DNA of 34,100 nt, taken from positions 1 to 34,100 of the forward strand of contig RDZE01000042.1 of NCBI GenBank assembly GCA_004293905.1, in the 5' to 3' direction. The notes below the pieces were generated by a model. That model saw only the letters and a program-made list of their open reading frames with translations. It did no database searches and was not told where the DNA came from. Position 1 is the stretch's first letter. Each line of letters opens with the position of its first letter. This stretch comes from Cytophagales bacterium (GTDB lineage: Bacteria; Bacteroidota; Bacteroidia; Cytophagales; Microscillaceae). Shown here piece by piece: positions 23,284 through 31,101 of this stretch. The position numbers and the translations under genes were made by a program.

Positions 23284-24858
23284 ATGCAATCCACCTCCAT
23301 TGCTTTTGAAAAAACAAAAGCCTTTTCAAAAGCCTTCAAAGATTATCTGCAAGAAAAAGAAGCCCTCAAAGATTTTTACCAACACCCGCCCCAAATCAAC
23401 TATTTTGCCCAACAAATAGCATTGAAAGAAAAACAATACTCCTCTCAACAAAGGGCTATCTTAGTAAACACGCTCAAAAAACAATACCAAAATACCAACT
23501 TCTCCCCCATAAGCGAAACCCTCCAACTGCTTGAAAAAGAAAATACCTTTACCGTATGCACAGGGCATCAGCTTTGTTTACTTACAGGACCCGCCTACTT
23601 CATCTACAAAATCATCACAACCATCAACCTTGCAAATTCATTAAAAAAGCAATATCCCCAATACAATTTTATCCCATTTTATTGGTTAGCCAGCGAAGAC
23701 CACGATTTCGAAGAGGTCAATCATCTTTATCTTTTTGGACAAAAATATACATGGGAAAGTCAGCAAAAAGGCGCAGTAGGGCGTTTTACTACTACTGATA
23801 TGCAAAACTTTTGGGAAACCATCAGCCCTAAACTGAATGAAAATGTCGCTGAATTACCTAAAATCTATCAAGAAAGTAAAAATTTAGCCGAAGCCACCCG
23901 AAAAATAGTCCATTGGCTTTTTCCTAATGAAGCCATTGTATGCATAGACGGAGACGACCCTCAATTCAAAGCCACTTTTACACACATTCTCGAGGACGAA
24001 CTCATACACCAAAACACCGAACGCATCATCAACCAAAGCAATGCGCTCTTTGCTCAAAAAGGATACGAAGCCCCTATCACCCCCCGCGAAATCAACTTAT
24101 TCTACCTCACAGAACAACTTCGACAAAGAATAATCAAAAACGGTGAAACACAATGGCAAGTACTCAATACAGACCTACAGTTTTCAAGCACTGAAATCAA
24201 ACAAATGTTGCAAGAAAACCCCGAAAAATTTAGCCCCAACGTACTCATGCGCCCTTTATACCAAGAAACCCTGCTGCCCAACTTAGCCTATATAGGGGGT
24301 CCGGCAGAGTTAGTATATTGGTTGCCGCTCAAACCATTGTTTGATTTCTACCAACTACCAATGCCCATACTCATGCCTCGTAATTTTGCGTTATACATAA
24401 ATAACATAATTGGTAAAAAAATCCAAAAATTACAACTTGCTCCTGAAGAGCTATTCTTAACAGAGCAACAGCTTAAGAATGATTTCCTGCAAAAGCAAGG
24501 TGCTGATGACTTCCAATTACGAGAAGAAGAACAAACCCTTATAACACTTTTTGCAGAAATTACACAAAAAGCAAAACAAGTAGATGCTTCCTTAGAGGGG
24601 TATGTACAAGCCGAAAAACAAAAGAACTTAGACCAACTCAAAAATATAGAAAAAAGAATAAAAAAAGCCCTCGAGCAAAAATCTAAAACAGAAATAGACC
24701 AGTTGCAAAATCTAAAAAATAAACTATTCCCAGAAGACCAACTGCAAGAAAGAGTAGAAAACTTTCTCAATTTTTACCTCAATAACCCAGAATGGATTGC
24801 GCAAATGCAAAACGAATTAGACCCTTTTCATCATCAATTTTATATTGTGTATCAATAA
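23284..24858 (+). CDS. bshC: Bacillithiol biosynthesis cysteine-adding enzyme BshC
   Basis: The 524-aa cytoplasmic enzyme has the BshC landmarks: VCTGHQLCLLTGPAYFIYKI (91-110), FIPFYWLASEDHDFEEVNHLY (about 129-149), LPNLAYIGGPAELVYWLPLKPLF (about 331-353), PMPILMPRNFALYI, a long C-terminal coiled coil (LEGYVQAEKQKNLDQLKNIEKRIKKALEQ region), and a tail ending NELDPFHHQFYIVYQ. BshC adds cysteine to glucosamine-malate, the last step of bacillithiol synthesis. bshA and bshB are not in this window. Length and motifs match the family, and no defect is visible. The bacilliredoxin at 7427-7846 is the likely consumer of the product. Confidence 0.96.
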   Translation: MQSTSIAFEKTKAFSKAFKDYLQEKEALKDFYQHPPQINYFAQQIALKEKQYSSQQRAILVNTLKKQYQNTNFSPISETLQLLEKENTFTVCTGHQLCLLTGPAYFIYKIITTINLANSLKKQYPQYNFIPFYWLASEDHDFEEVNHLYLFGQKYTWESQQKGAVGRFTTTDMQNFWETISPKLNENVAELPKIYQESKNLAEATRKIVHWLFPNEAIVCIDGDDPQFKATFTHILEDELIHQNTERIINQSNALFAQKGYEAPITPREINLFYLTEQLRQRIIKNGETQWQVLNTDLQFSSTEIKQMLQENPEKFSPNVLMRPLYQETLLPNLAYIGGPAELVYWLPLKPLFDFYQLPMPILMPRNFALYINNIIGKKIQKLQLAPEELFLTEQQLKNDFLQKQGADDFQLREEEQTLITLFAEITQKAKQVDASLEGYVQAEKQKNLDQLKNIEKRIKKALEQKSKTEIDQLQNLKNKLFPEDQLQERVENFLNFYLNNPEWIAQMQNELDPFHHQFYIVYQ

Positions 24859-24871
24859 CTTTCTTAATATA

Positions 24872-24903
24872 TTTGGTTTTTTCATCAAAAAAATATAATT
24901 TTG
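24872..24903 (+). promoter_or_regulatory. Complete Bacteroidota promoter (TTTG, 20-base gap, TAATTTTG)
   Basis: TTTG at 24872-24875 and TAATTTTG at 24896-24903 match both consensus elements exactly with a 20-base spacer. This is among the clearest promoters in the window. The ATG at 24997 lies about 90 bases downstream, so the 5' leader is fairly long and AT-rich. Confidence 0.7.
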
Positions 24904-24996
24904 TGTAAAATTAAACCAAAAAACTTACGTTAATATCATAAAGCTATCTATACAATACATCAATTCATACTAAATTAAATATAATTAACAATAACT

Positions 24997-25443
24997 ATGA
25001 TGGTACTCAACTTTTTCACTGTTTTCTTTGTATCACTATTAGGCTTCACTCCTAAAATAGAAACATCGCCAATAGCTCTCTGCGATGGTAAACCCCTGAT
25101 AGACAAATGTATACAAACCTTGCCAGCAGGCTATATTTTCTCGAAAAGCTATACCGTAGATGGGCAGGGTGGAGCAAAAAAAGTATTGGAATATGTACAA
25201 GTATTGAATGCCAACACTACCTATTTAATCAGTATTGCCAAAGGTCAAACCAGCGTAGATAAATTAGTAATACGCCTCAAAGATGCCACAGGCAAAGAAG
25301 TAGCTAATAATTACAATCAAGGTAAATACTATGCAGCCATTGCTTTTGCTTGCAAACAGACCAATAAATACACCATTACTTATACTTTCGAAACAGGTAC
25401 TAATGATTTTTGCGCAGGAAGTGTATTGGCGTTCAAACGATAA
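24997..25443 (+). CDS. Secreted protein of unknown function, 148 aa
   Basis: The product has an N-terminal hydrophobic signal (MVLNFFTVFFVSLLGFTP). The mature part has four to five cysteines (LCDGKPLIDKCIQTLPAGY, AFACKQTN, NDFCAGSVLAF) and a strand-rich body (KKVLEYVQVLNANTTYLISIAKG, KLVIRLKDATGKEV, KYTITYTFETG). The layout of a beta-sandwich that would bind at the cell surface or periplasm is plausible (compare domains that stabilise secreted enzymes), but I do not recognise the family. It has a strong promoter and its own terminator, indicating single-gene expression, possibly high. Confidence 0.8.
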   Translation: MMVLNFFTVFFVSLLGFTPKIETSPIALCDGKPLIDKCIQTLPAGYIFSKSYTVDGQGGAKKVLEYVQVLNANTTYLISIAKGQTSVDKLVIRLKDATGKEVANNYNQGKYYAAIAFACKQTNKYTITYTFETGTNDFCAGSVLAFKR

Positions 25444-25464
25444 AAATTCATAAATTTTCAATAT

Positions 25465-25498
25465 AAAAGCACAAGCATTCAACCTTGTGCTTTTTTTT
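25465..25498 (+). terminator. Terminator after the 148-aa secreted protein gene
   Basis: AAAAGCACAAG (25465-25475) and CTTGTGCTTTT (25484-25494) form a perfect stem with an eight-base loop, and the T run continues to 25498. Confidence 0.88.
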
Positions 25499-25517
25499 AT
25501 TAAACGCTTGTTAAGTT

Positions 25518-26309
25518 ATGTTAAAAAGAAAAACAGCCATTTCAATAGCATTACTTTTCGTTTGCATTTCATCAGGAATAGCACACGAATTTTGGCTCAT
25601 AACCACCAAATTCATGATGGAGCCAAATACCCAAATAACTATACAACTAAAAGTAGGAGAAGGATTTGTAGGTGAAATATGGAAAGGAAAAATAAAAAAT
25701 ATAACTTTCTATGAAAATAACAAGAAAAAAAATCTTACTATCCAAGATACTGTTCTACAACAAATAATACTTGATTGCAAAGAAGTAGGAACACAATTAT
25801 TGGTTTTAGAAAGTGATTTCAAAAAAATCACCTTAGAAGCTGAACAATTTAATGCTTATTTAGAAGAAGATGGATTAAATAATGTAATTAACCATCGAAA
25901 ACAAAACCAAGAAATGACAAAATCTGCCACAGAACTTTATCAGAGATGTGCCAAAATGCTACTACAAGTAGGCAATGTATATACAAAACAGCATGCCAAA
26001 AAAGTAGGATTGCCCTTAGAAATTATACTATTACAAAACCCCTATGACCCAAATACCAAAGAAGTAGAAGCACAACTTTGGTTTGATAATAAAATACTCC
26101 CCAATGCAATGATAAAAGTTTGGTGGCACACAAAAGATGATGAAATTGCAAGCCCACAAAATTTGCAAACCAATGCGGAAGGCAAAATCAAAATACCTAT
26201 TCGCAAAGAAGGGGTATATATGATAAGTGCCGTAAATATGATAAAGAACCAAGACGGACAATCCGATTGGCGTAGTTATTGGGCTTCTTATGTGTTTGGT
26301 TTTAGATAA
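25518..26309 (+). CDS. Periplasmic DUF4198-family protein
   Basis: The 263-aa product has a signal peptide whose predicted cleavage leaves His at the mature N-terminus (GIAHEFWLITTKFMMEPN). The AHEFWL start followed by QITIQLKVGEGFVGEIW is the hallmark of DUF4198, a family linked to nickel/cobalt uptake modules and general metal handling. The C-terminal half (EVEAQLWFDNKILPNAMIKVWWH, NAEGKIKIPIRKEGVYMISAVNMI, WRSYWASYVFGF) is the typical beta-sandwich with a late Trp/Tyr-rich strand. No transporter genes are adjacent, so a metal role is only inferred from the family. The last eight bases overlap the end of the convergent manC gene. Confidence 0.85.
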   Translation: MLKRKTAISIALLFVCISSGIAHEFWLITTKFMMEPNTQITIQLKVGEGFVGEIWKGKIKNITFYENNKKKNLTIQDTVLQQIILDCKEVGTQLLVLESDFKKITLEAEQFNAYLEEDGLNNVINHRKQNQEMTKSATELYQRCAKMLLQVGNVYTKQHAKKVGLPLEIILLQNPYDPNTKEVEAQLWFDNKILPNAMIKVWWHTKDDEIASPQNLQTNAEGKIKIPIRKEGVYMISAVNMIKNQDGQSDWRSYWASYVFGFR

Positions 26310-27390
26310 ACTCTTTGCCTATATTTTCGGCATCATTAACAAAATTACGAATTTTTTGCTCGTTTTCTTTTCTACAAATGAGCAATACATTGTCATATTC
26401 GGCTATCACCATGCCCTCTAAACCCTCAATCACAACCAATTTATCTTTAGGTGTTTTAATAATGCAATTCGAAGTATCATAAAGCATTTGTTTTCCACTC
26501 TTTACATTACCAACATCATCTTTAGGTGAAGCTTCATAAATAGCGCTCCAATTACCTAAATCAGACCAACCTACATCGCTTGCAATCACATAAATATTAG
26601 AAGCCTTCATCAAAACACCATAATCTATCGAGATATTTTTGCATTGTGAATATGCTTTTTTCAATGCATTTTCTTCCTTATCAGTATAAAAACTACCTTG
26701 TATTTCTTCAAAAACCTCTGCTATTTCGGGCAGGTGCTCTCTAAAAGCCTGCTGAATTGTTTTAACATTCCATATAAAAATGCCTGCATTCCAAACGAAA
26801 TCGCCACTTTCAAAAAAAGCCTTTGCCAACGAAGCCTCAGGCTTTTCGGCAAAAAGTTTTACTTTTTTCACCTCTTTTTCTAAATATACGGCTTCGTCTT
26901 CTTCTATTTGTATATAGCCATAGTTTGTATCGGGGCGTGTAGGCGTAATGCCCAAGGTAATCAAAACATCTTCTTTAAAAGTATATTTCAGTGCCTTTTT
27001 CACTCGCTTAATAAAACGCTCCTCTTTTAAAATCATTTGGTCAGAGGGGGTAACCACAATATTAGCATCAGGATTGCGCTGTGCTATCTTATAACAAGCA
27101 AAAGCAATGCAAGGGGCTGTGTTTTTACGTTGAGGCTCTAAAAGTATTTGTTCATCAGTAATTTGTGGGAGTTGATTCTTCACAGTGCCATGATAGCTCT
27201 GGTTTGTTACAACGTATACATTTTCTATGGGGCATACTTGGCTAAATCTTTCAAAAGTTTGTTGAAGTAGTGTCTTTCCCGTACCCAAAATATCATGAAA
27301 CTGCTTAGGGAAATTATTACGACTGAAAGGCCAAAGGCGTGTACCCGAACCACCAGCCATAATGACTACATACACATTTTTATTAATCAT
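26302..27390 (-). CDS. manC: Mannose-1-phosphate guanylyltransferase
   Basis: The 362-aa cytoplasmic enzyme makes GDP-mannose from mannose-1-phosphate and GTP. It has the nucleotidyltransferase signature MAGGSGTRLWPFSRNNFPKQF (11-31), LLEPQRKNTAPCIAFA, VVTPSDQMI, TNYGYIQ, the FAEKP motif, FVWNAGIFIW and SDVGWSDLGNWSAIYE. The length equals a stand-alone guanylyltransferase without the C-terminal isomerase domain of bifunctional enzymes. GDP-mannose feeds capsule, O-antigen or GDP-fucose synthesis. It is divergent from hldD, so two surface-sugar genes sit back to back. A good -7 box lies at 27414-27421. Confidence 0.95.
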   Translation of the reverse strand: MINKNVYVVIMAGGSGTRLWPFSRNNFPKQFHDILGTGKTLLQQTFERFSQVCPIENVYVVTNQSYHGTVKNQLPQITDEQILLEPQRKNTAPCIAFACYKIAQRNPDANIVVTPSDQMILKEERFIKRVKKALKYTFKEDVLITLGITPTRPDTNYGYIQIEEDEAVYLEKEVKKVKLFAEKPEASLAKAFFESGDFVWNAGIFIWNVKTIQQAFREHLPEIAEVFEEIQGSFYTDKEENALKKAYSQCKNISIDYGVLMKASNIYVIASDVGWSDLGNWSAIYEASPKDDVGNVKSGKQMLYDTSNCIIKTPKDKLVVIEGLEGMVIAEYDNVLLICRKENEQKIRNFVNDAENIGKEFI

Positions 27391-27413
27391 TTTTTGTATT
27401 TGAAATTTTGACC

Positions 27414-27421
27414 CAAATATA
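27414..27421 (-). promoter_or_regulatory. -7 box (TATATTTG) for manC
   Basis: The minus strand reads TATATTTG, an exact TAnnTTTG match, 23 bases before the ATG at 27390. No TTG element was found at the right distance. Confidence 0.55.
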
Positions 27422-27581
27422 AAGCCTATCCCTTAAAACTAATAAAAACCCCATAAGATTTTTTAATTCTTTTTTGAAATCACTTGAAAATATGAAAACT
27501 TATTAGTTGTTTTGAAGTAAATTTAAAGTCTATGATTTCCCATTATAGAAAAGAACAAAATAGACAAAATAACAATTTATT

Positions 27582-28568
27582 ATGATTATTATCACTGGAA
27601 CATCTGGCTTTATTGCCAGTTGCTTAATAGAAAAACTTAATAAAGAAGGTTTTTTTTCAATAGTAGCAGTAGACGACTATACACCCACACCTAAAAACTC
27701 CGTCAAAGAGAAAAATCTTGCAAACAAAACCATTAAAGAAAAAGTAGACCGAAAAAATCTTTTTCAATGGCTTGAAAATAATACACAACAAATAGAATTT
27801 ATCTTCCATTTAGGCGCACGTACTGATACAACCGAATTTAACCAAAGCATATTTGATGAGTTAAACCTTCATTATTCTCAAAAAATATGGAACTTTTGTA
27901 CCCAAAATCAAATCCCTCTTGTGTATGCCTCTTCTGCCGCTACCTATGGCGAAGGTGAATTAGGTTATAATGATGACGAAAACATTATCAAACAATTACA
28001 CCCCCTTAACCCTTACGGAAAATCAAAAAATGACTTCGATATATGGGCAATCGAACAGTCTAAACAAGGAAAAGAACCCCTATTTTGGGCAGGGTTAAAG
28101 TTTTTTAATGTTTATGGACCCAACGAATACCATAAAGGACGTATGGCTTCTGTTATTTTCCATACATTCAACCAAATAAAAGCTACACAATCTATGAAAC
28201 TTTTCCGCTCACACCGCCCCGATTTTAAAGATGGTGAACAAATGCGCGACTTCGTATATGTAAAAGATGTAGTAGAGGTATGCTATTTTTTAATGAACCA
28301 CCGTAAAAATTCAGGACTTTACAATCTTGGAACAGGCAAAGCCAGAACGTTTTTAGATTTGGTCAAGAATACTTTCAAAGCGATGAACGTACCCGAGAAT
28401 ATTAGTTTCATTGATACGCCCGAAGACATCAGAGATAAATACCAATACTTTACGGAAGCCAATATGGAAAAATTGAAAAACATAGGCTACAACAAACCAT
28501 TCCTATCTCTGGAAGAAGGTGTAGAAGACTATGTAAGAAATTATTTGATGGAAAATAAATACCTGTAG
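27582..28568 (+). CDS. hldD: ADP-L-glycero-D-manno-heptose 6-epimerase
   Basis: The 328-aa protein is an extended SDR of the HldD (RfaD) family, which makes the heptose precursor of the lipopolysaccharide core. Diagnostic segments are HLGARTDTTE, VYASSAATYGEGELGY, NPYGKSKNDFD (catalytic Tyr and Lys), KFFNVYGPNEYHKGRMASVIFH, DGEQMRDFVYVKDVV, LGTGKARTFLDL and the tail EEGVEDYVRNYL. The Rossmann motif is GTSGFIA (Gly6, Gly9, Ala12) instead of the usual third glycine, a mild departure that may affect cofactor preference. The cyclo-ligase gene starts two bases after its stop codon. Confidence 0.93.
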   Translation: MIIITGTSGFIASCLIEKLNKEGFFSIVAVDDYTPTPKNSVKEKNLANKTIKEKVDRKNLFQWLENNTQQIEFIFHLGARTDTTEFNQSIFDELNLHYSQKIWNFCTQNQIPLVYASSAATYGEGELGYNDDENIIKQLHPLNPYGKSKNDFDIWAIEQSKQGKEPLFWAGLKFFNVYGPNEYHKGRMASVIFHTFNQIKATQSMKLFRSHRPDFKDGEQMRDFVYVKDVVEVCYFLMNHRKNSGLYNLGTGKARTFLDLVKNTFKAMNVPENISFIDTPEDIRDKYQYFTEANMEKLKNIGYNKPFLSLEEGVEDYVRNYLMENKYL

Positions 28569-28570
28569 GC

Positions 28571-29149
28571 TTGCTAAAAAAAGAACTCAGGGCTTTATAC
28601 CTCCAAAAAAGACAAACAGAAATCTCTCATGAAGATGCCGAAATATTTTCGCTTCAGATGAGAGATATTTTTTTTGCAAAAATCAATCTTCAGCACTATA
28701 ACAAAATCCACCTATTCCTGCCCATCAAAGAAAAAAAAGAAGTAAATACTTGGCTTATCATTCAAACACTTTGGACACAATTTCCCGAAACGCAAATATT
28801 AATACCCAAAGTAACCAACAATCAACTCCAACACTATTTACTCACCCCAGAAACACCCCTAAAACAAAACAATTGGGGAATCACAGAGCCCGAAGAAAGC
28901 CTATCACCTACCGACCTCATACCACAAATGGTACTTATCCCGCTGTTGTGCTACGATGCCAAAGGCAATAGAATAGGTTATGGAAAAGGCTATTATGACC
29001 GCTTTTTAGCCACATTGCCCCCCGAAACTTGGCGATTAGGGGTTTCATTTTTTCAAAATACCCCTTCAATTATAGCCGATACAAACCCCTACGACATTCC
29101 ATTGCATGCCTGCCTCACACCCAAAGGAATACAATATTTTGAAAACTAA
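28571..29149 (+). CDS. 5-formyltetrahydrofolate cyclo-ligase
   Basis: The 192-aa enzyme converts 5-formyl-THF to 5,10-methenyl-THF using ATP, recycling folate. Visible family features are KKELRALYLQKRQ at the N-terminus (about 3-15), IHLFLPIKEKKEVNT (about 46-60), MVLIPLLCYDAKGNRIGYGKGYYDRFLA (about 117-144, with the ATP-binding GYGKGYYDR motif) and the C-terminal IPLHACLTPKG. The gene starts with TTG at 28571, two bases after the hldD stop codon; no ATG is available without cutting conserved sequence. The arrangement implies cotranscription and translational coupling with hldD, although the two pathways are unrelated. Confidence 0.92.
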   Translation: MLKKELRALYLQKRQTEISHEDAEIFSLQMRDIFFAKINLQHYNKIHLFLPIKEKKEVNTWLIIQTLWTQFPETQILIPKVTNNQLQHYLLTPETPLKQNNWGITEPEESLSPTDLIPQMVLIPLLCYDAKGNRIGYGKGYYDRFLATLPPETWRLGVSFFQNTPSIIADTNPYDIPLHACLTPKGIQYFEN

Positions 29150-29157
29150 AGTTTTCT

Positions 29158-29190
29158 ATACAAAGAAAAAACATTTACTTTGTATTTTTA
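29158..29190 (+). terminator. Inverted repeat: terminator candidate overlapping a promoter
   Basis: ATACAAAG (29158-29165) and CTTTGTAT (29178-29185) form a perfect eight-base inverted repeat with a 12-base loop, followed by TTTTT. It could end the hldD transcript. Its right arm lies within the -7 region (TTACTTTG, 29175-29182) that probably drives the gene at 29216. Confidence 0.5.
29175..29182 (+). promoter_or_regulatory. Promoter element of the first tandem paralogue
   Basis: TTACTTTG here is shared with 29807-29814 upstream of the second paralogue, and both are followed by TAT. It resembles the -7 box with one base fewer between TA and TTTG. The ATG at 29216 is 33 bases downstream. Confidence 0.45.
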
Positions 29191-29215
29191 GCGCATCACT
29201 CTAAACAACAGTCTT

Positions 29216-29716
29216 ATGAAAAACTTTAAAAATATAGGCTTATTACTGATATTTACCACACTTGCCGTTTTTTATAATAATGCAAAAGCAAGCATTGTAA
29301 AAAAACTGACACAAGAAATGAAAGATAAATCTTCTTTCGAATTTATAGAAGATAGTGTCAAAGCCATTGCAAAAAAATGGAAAATCTCTGATTTTGAAGC
29401 TCCCCAATTGAAAGAGAAAATGGAAAAAGCGAGTGCCGAAGAGAAAAAAAGAATGGAAGAAAGATTGCAAGAAATGAAAGATAAATCCTCTCTCGAATTT
29501 ACAGAAGATGGCAAATTTACTTTCATCATGTCCGCAGCAGGTGTTGAAGACAAAGCTACTGGTATTTGGGAGCTAAAAGATAAAAAATTAGTAACTAAAG
29601 ATGATAAAGGAAAAGAAAGCGAAATTGAAGTAGTAGAAGTTTCTAAAAGCAAATTAGTACTAAAAGACAAAGAGGGGATCAAAATGACCTTAGTACCTAT
29701 TGAAAATGAGAAATGA
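29216..29716 (+). CDS. Secreted small protein, first tandem paralogue (internally duplicated)
   Basis: The 166-aa product starts MKNFKNIGLLLIFTTLAVF with a signal peptide but without the lipobox of its neighbour (NNAKAS instead of VSCGGDAKS). The body is nearly the same as the gene at 29853: KKWKISDFEAPQ, EKASAEEKKRMEE, an EMKDKSS..F block, then GIWELKDKKLVTKDDKG and KLVLKDKEGIKMTLVPI. The beta-strand pattern is lipocalin-like. The block QEMKDKSS.EF.ED occurs twice, near residues 33-46 and 85-98, the first copy inserted before the KKWKISD region. At DNA level 29312-29353 matches 29468-29509 at 39 of 42 positions. The function is unknown. It is probably exported to the periplasm rather than anchored. 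Confidence 0.85.
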   Translation: MKNFKNIGLLLIFTTLAVFYNNAKASIVKKLTQEMKDKSSFEFIEDSVKAIAKKWKISDFEAPQLKEKMEKASAEEKKRMEERLQEMKDKSSLEFTEDGKFTFIMSAAGVEDKATGIWELKDKKLVTKDDKGKESEIEVVEVSKSKLVLKDKEGIKMTLVPIENEK

Positions 29717-29783
29717 AAAAACCCCTTTCTATCATTCAAGAACCATTCGCAAGATTATTAAAACGTAAAAACTTTCTTAAAAC

Positions 29784-29814
29784 TTGCTTTTTCAGAAAAA
29801 AAATGCTTACTTTG
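29784..29814 (+). promoter_or_regulatory. Promoter of the second tandem paralogue
   Basis: TTG at 29784-29786 and TTACTTTG at 29807-29814 are 20 bases apart. The second element is shared with the first paralogue's promoter. The ATG at 29853 lies 38 bases downstream. Confidence 0.5.
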
Positions 29815-29852
29815 TATCTCCAAAAATCTGAAAATTTAAAACACAAATTGTC

Positions 29853-30275
29853 ATGAAAAACTTTAAAAACTTATTCTTCTTTGTAGTATTGGCTGCAATC
29901 GCAGTTTCTTGTGGTGGCGATGCCAAATCAACCATTGCAAAAAAATGGAAAATCTCTGATTTTGAAGCTCCCCAAATGAAAGAGCAAATGGAAAAAGCCA
30001 GTGCCGAAGAGAAAAAAATGATGGAAGAAATGTTGAAAGAAATCAAAGATAAATCTTCTTTCGAATTTACAAAAGATGGCAAATTCACCATCAGCATGTC
30101 TGTAATGGGTGCCGAAAACAAAACTGCTGGTACTTGGGAATTGAAAGACAAAAAATTAGTAACTAAAGATGACAAAGGAAAAGAAAGCGAAATCGAAGTA
30201 GTAGAAGTTTCTGGAAGCAAATTAGTACTAAAAGACAAAGACGGTATCAAAATGACTTTAGTGCCTGCTGAATAA
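29853..30275 (+). CDS. Small lipoprotein, second tandem paralogue (lipocalin-like)
   Basis: The 140-aa product has a lipoprotein signal with lipobox IAVSC (Cys20) and a mature part beginning GGDAKSTIAKKWKISDFEAPQ. A charged helix (EQMEKASAEEKKMMEEMLKEIKDK) and short strands (SFEFTKDGKFTISMSV, GTWELKDKKLVTKDD, KLVLKDKDGIKMTLVP) follow. This resembles the lipocalin-like domain often seen in small Bacteroidota lipoproteins, though the first gene of the pair is a longer, non-lipidated copy. An identical 44-base block is shared between the two genes (29365-29408 and 29932-29975). It ends before a strong terminator at 30308-30338. Confidence 0.87.
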   Translation: MKNFKNLFFFVVLAAIAVSCGGDAKSTIAKKWKISDFEAPQMKEQMEKASAEEKKMMEEMLKEIKDKSSFEFTKDGKFTISMSVMGAENKTAGTWELKDKKLVTKDDKGKESEIEVVEVSGSKLVLKDKDGIKMTLVPAE

Positions 30276-30307
30276 GTAAAACACACTAAATATATTTTTA
30301 TATCATC

Positions 30308-30338
30308 AAAAAAGGCAACCTTTAGAGTTGCCTTTTTT
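30308..30338. terminator. Bidirectional terminator
   Basis: AAAAAAGGCAAC (30308-30319) and GTTGCCTTTTTT (30327-30338) form a perfect 12-base stem with a seven-base loop and T runs on both strands. It serves the lipoprotein gene on the plus strand and the convergent DUF697 gene, whose stop codon is four bases away. Confidence 0.9.
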
Positions 30339-30341
30339 AGT

Positions 30342-30965
30342 TTACAATTGTTTCAAAATCTCTTCTTTTTTCTGCCTAAACTCTTCTTCCGTAAGAATCC
30401 CTTTTTCCTTTAAGTCAGCTAAAATACGCAATTTTTCGGCAATTACTTCACCATTTGTACTAACGGTCGCCGCATCGGTCGATTCATTGGCTTTTTCTCC
30501 TTTCTTTTTCCAACCTACTTGCTCCTGAAGAACCGTTACGTACTCTTTGCCTTTCTCAAAAGCATCTTCATATACTTTTTTTGCATTGTCGAAACTAAAA
30601 GTATTCAAAACACCTTCTACCTCTAAATGTTTTTTGAAAACTTGACCCATAGCATAAGTAGAAGCCCCTGATAAAATAACCATAGGTACACCGCCCAACA
30701 AACTACCCAATACGGGAATTGTTTTCACAAAACTTGCCCCAATTTTTGCTAAAGTAGCACCCGCCAAAGAAGTAATCACACTACGACCAAATGCCTCAGA
30801 ATAATCTTTTTCATAAATTTTACATAGTTCTTTGAGCATATTCAATTGAATAGCAGTAACCGCTGCCATATCCAGAAAAGGAACAGGAATTGCTCCCGCA
30901 CCCATCGCCCACAACACGTGGCTATCGATGGTTTCATTTGCTTGTTCGTCTATACTTTTTGCCAT
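30342..30965 (-). CDS. DUF697 protein with C-terminal SHOCT domain
   Basis: The 207-aa protein has an N-terminal DUF697-like region (about 10-125) with hydrophobic helices: HVLWAMGAGAIPVPFLDMAAVTAIQLNMLKELCKIY, then SVITSLAGATLAKIGASFVKTIPVLGSLLGG and PMVILSGASTYAMGQVF. A charged linker is followed by a SHOCT motif (about 178-206: IAEKLRILADLKEKGILTEEEFRQKKEEIL), a short C-terminal helix pair found in many oligomerising proteins. DUF697 proteins are membrane-associated proteins related to the YcjF region, often near GTPases, with no settled role. There is no signal peptide. It is divergent from the kinase operon at 31102. Confidence 0.87.
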   Translation of the reverse strand: MAKSIDEQANETIDSHVLWAMGAGAIPVPFLDMAAVTAIQLNMLKELCKIYEKDYSEAFGRSVITSLAGATLAKIGASFVKTIPVLGSLLGGVPMVILSGASTYAMGQVFKKHLEVEGVLNTFSFDNAKKVYEDAFEKGKEYVTVLQEQVGWKKKGEKANESTDAATVSTNGEVIAEKLRILADLKEKGILTEEEFRQKKEEILKQL

Positions 30966-31043
30966 AATTAAAACTTTATTTTTTTAAATTAGTATCCATA
31001 ATTTTCAAATAGTTACAAAGAAACAAAACTATCCTTATCTTTT

Positions 31044-31073
31044 TTGCTAAAAAAAAAAATATTGCTATATTGG
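31044..31073 (+). promoter_or_regulatory. Promoter of the PAS histidine kinase operon
   Basis: TTG at 31044-31046 and TATATTGG at 31066-31073 (one mismatch from TAnnTTTG) are 19 bases apart. The GTG start lies 28 bases downstream at 31102. Confidence 0.5.
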
Positions 31074-31101
31074 TGAAAACTTTTAGCAATCGTCTAATAA
31101 C

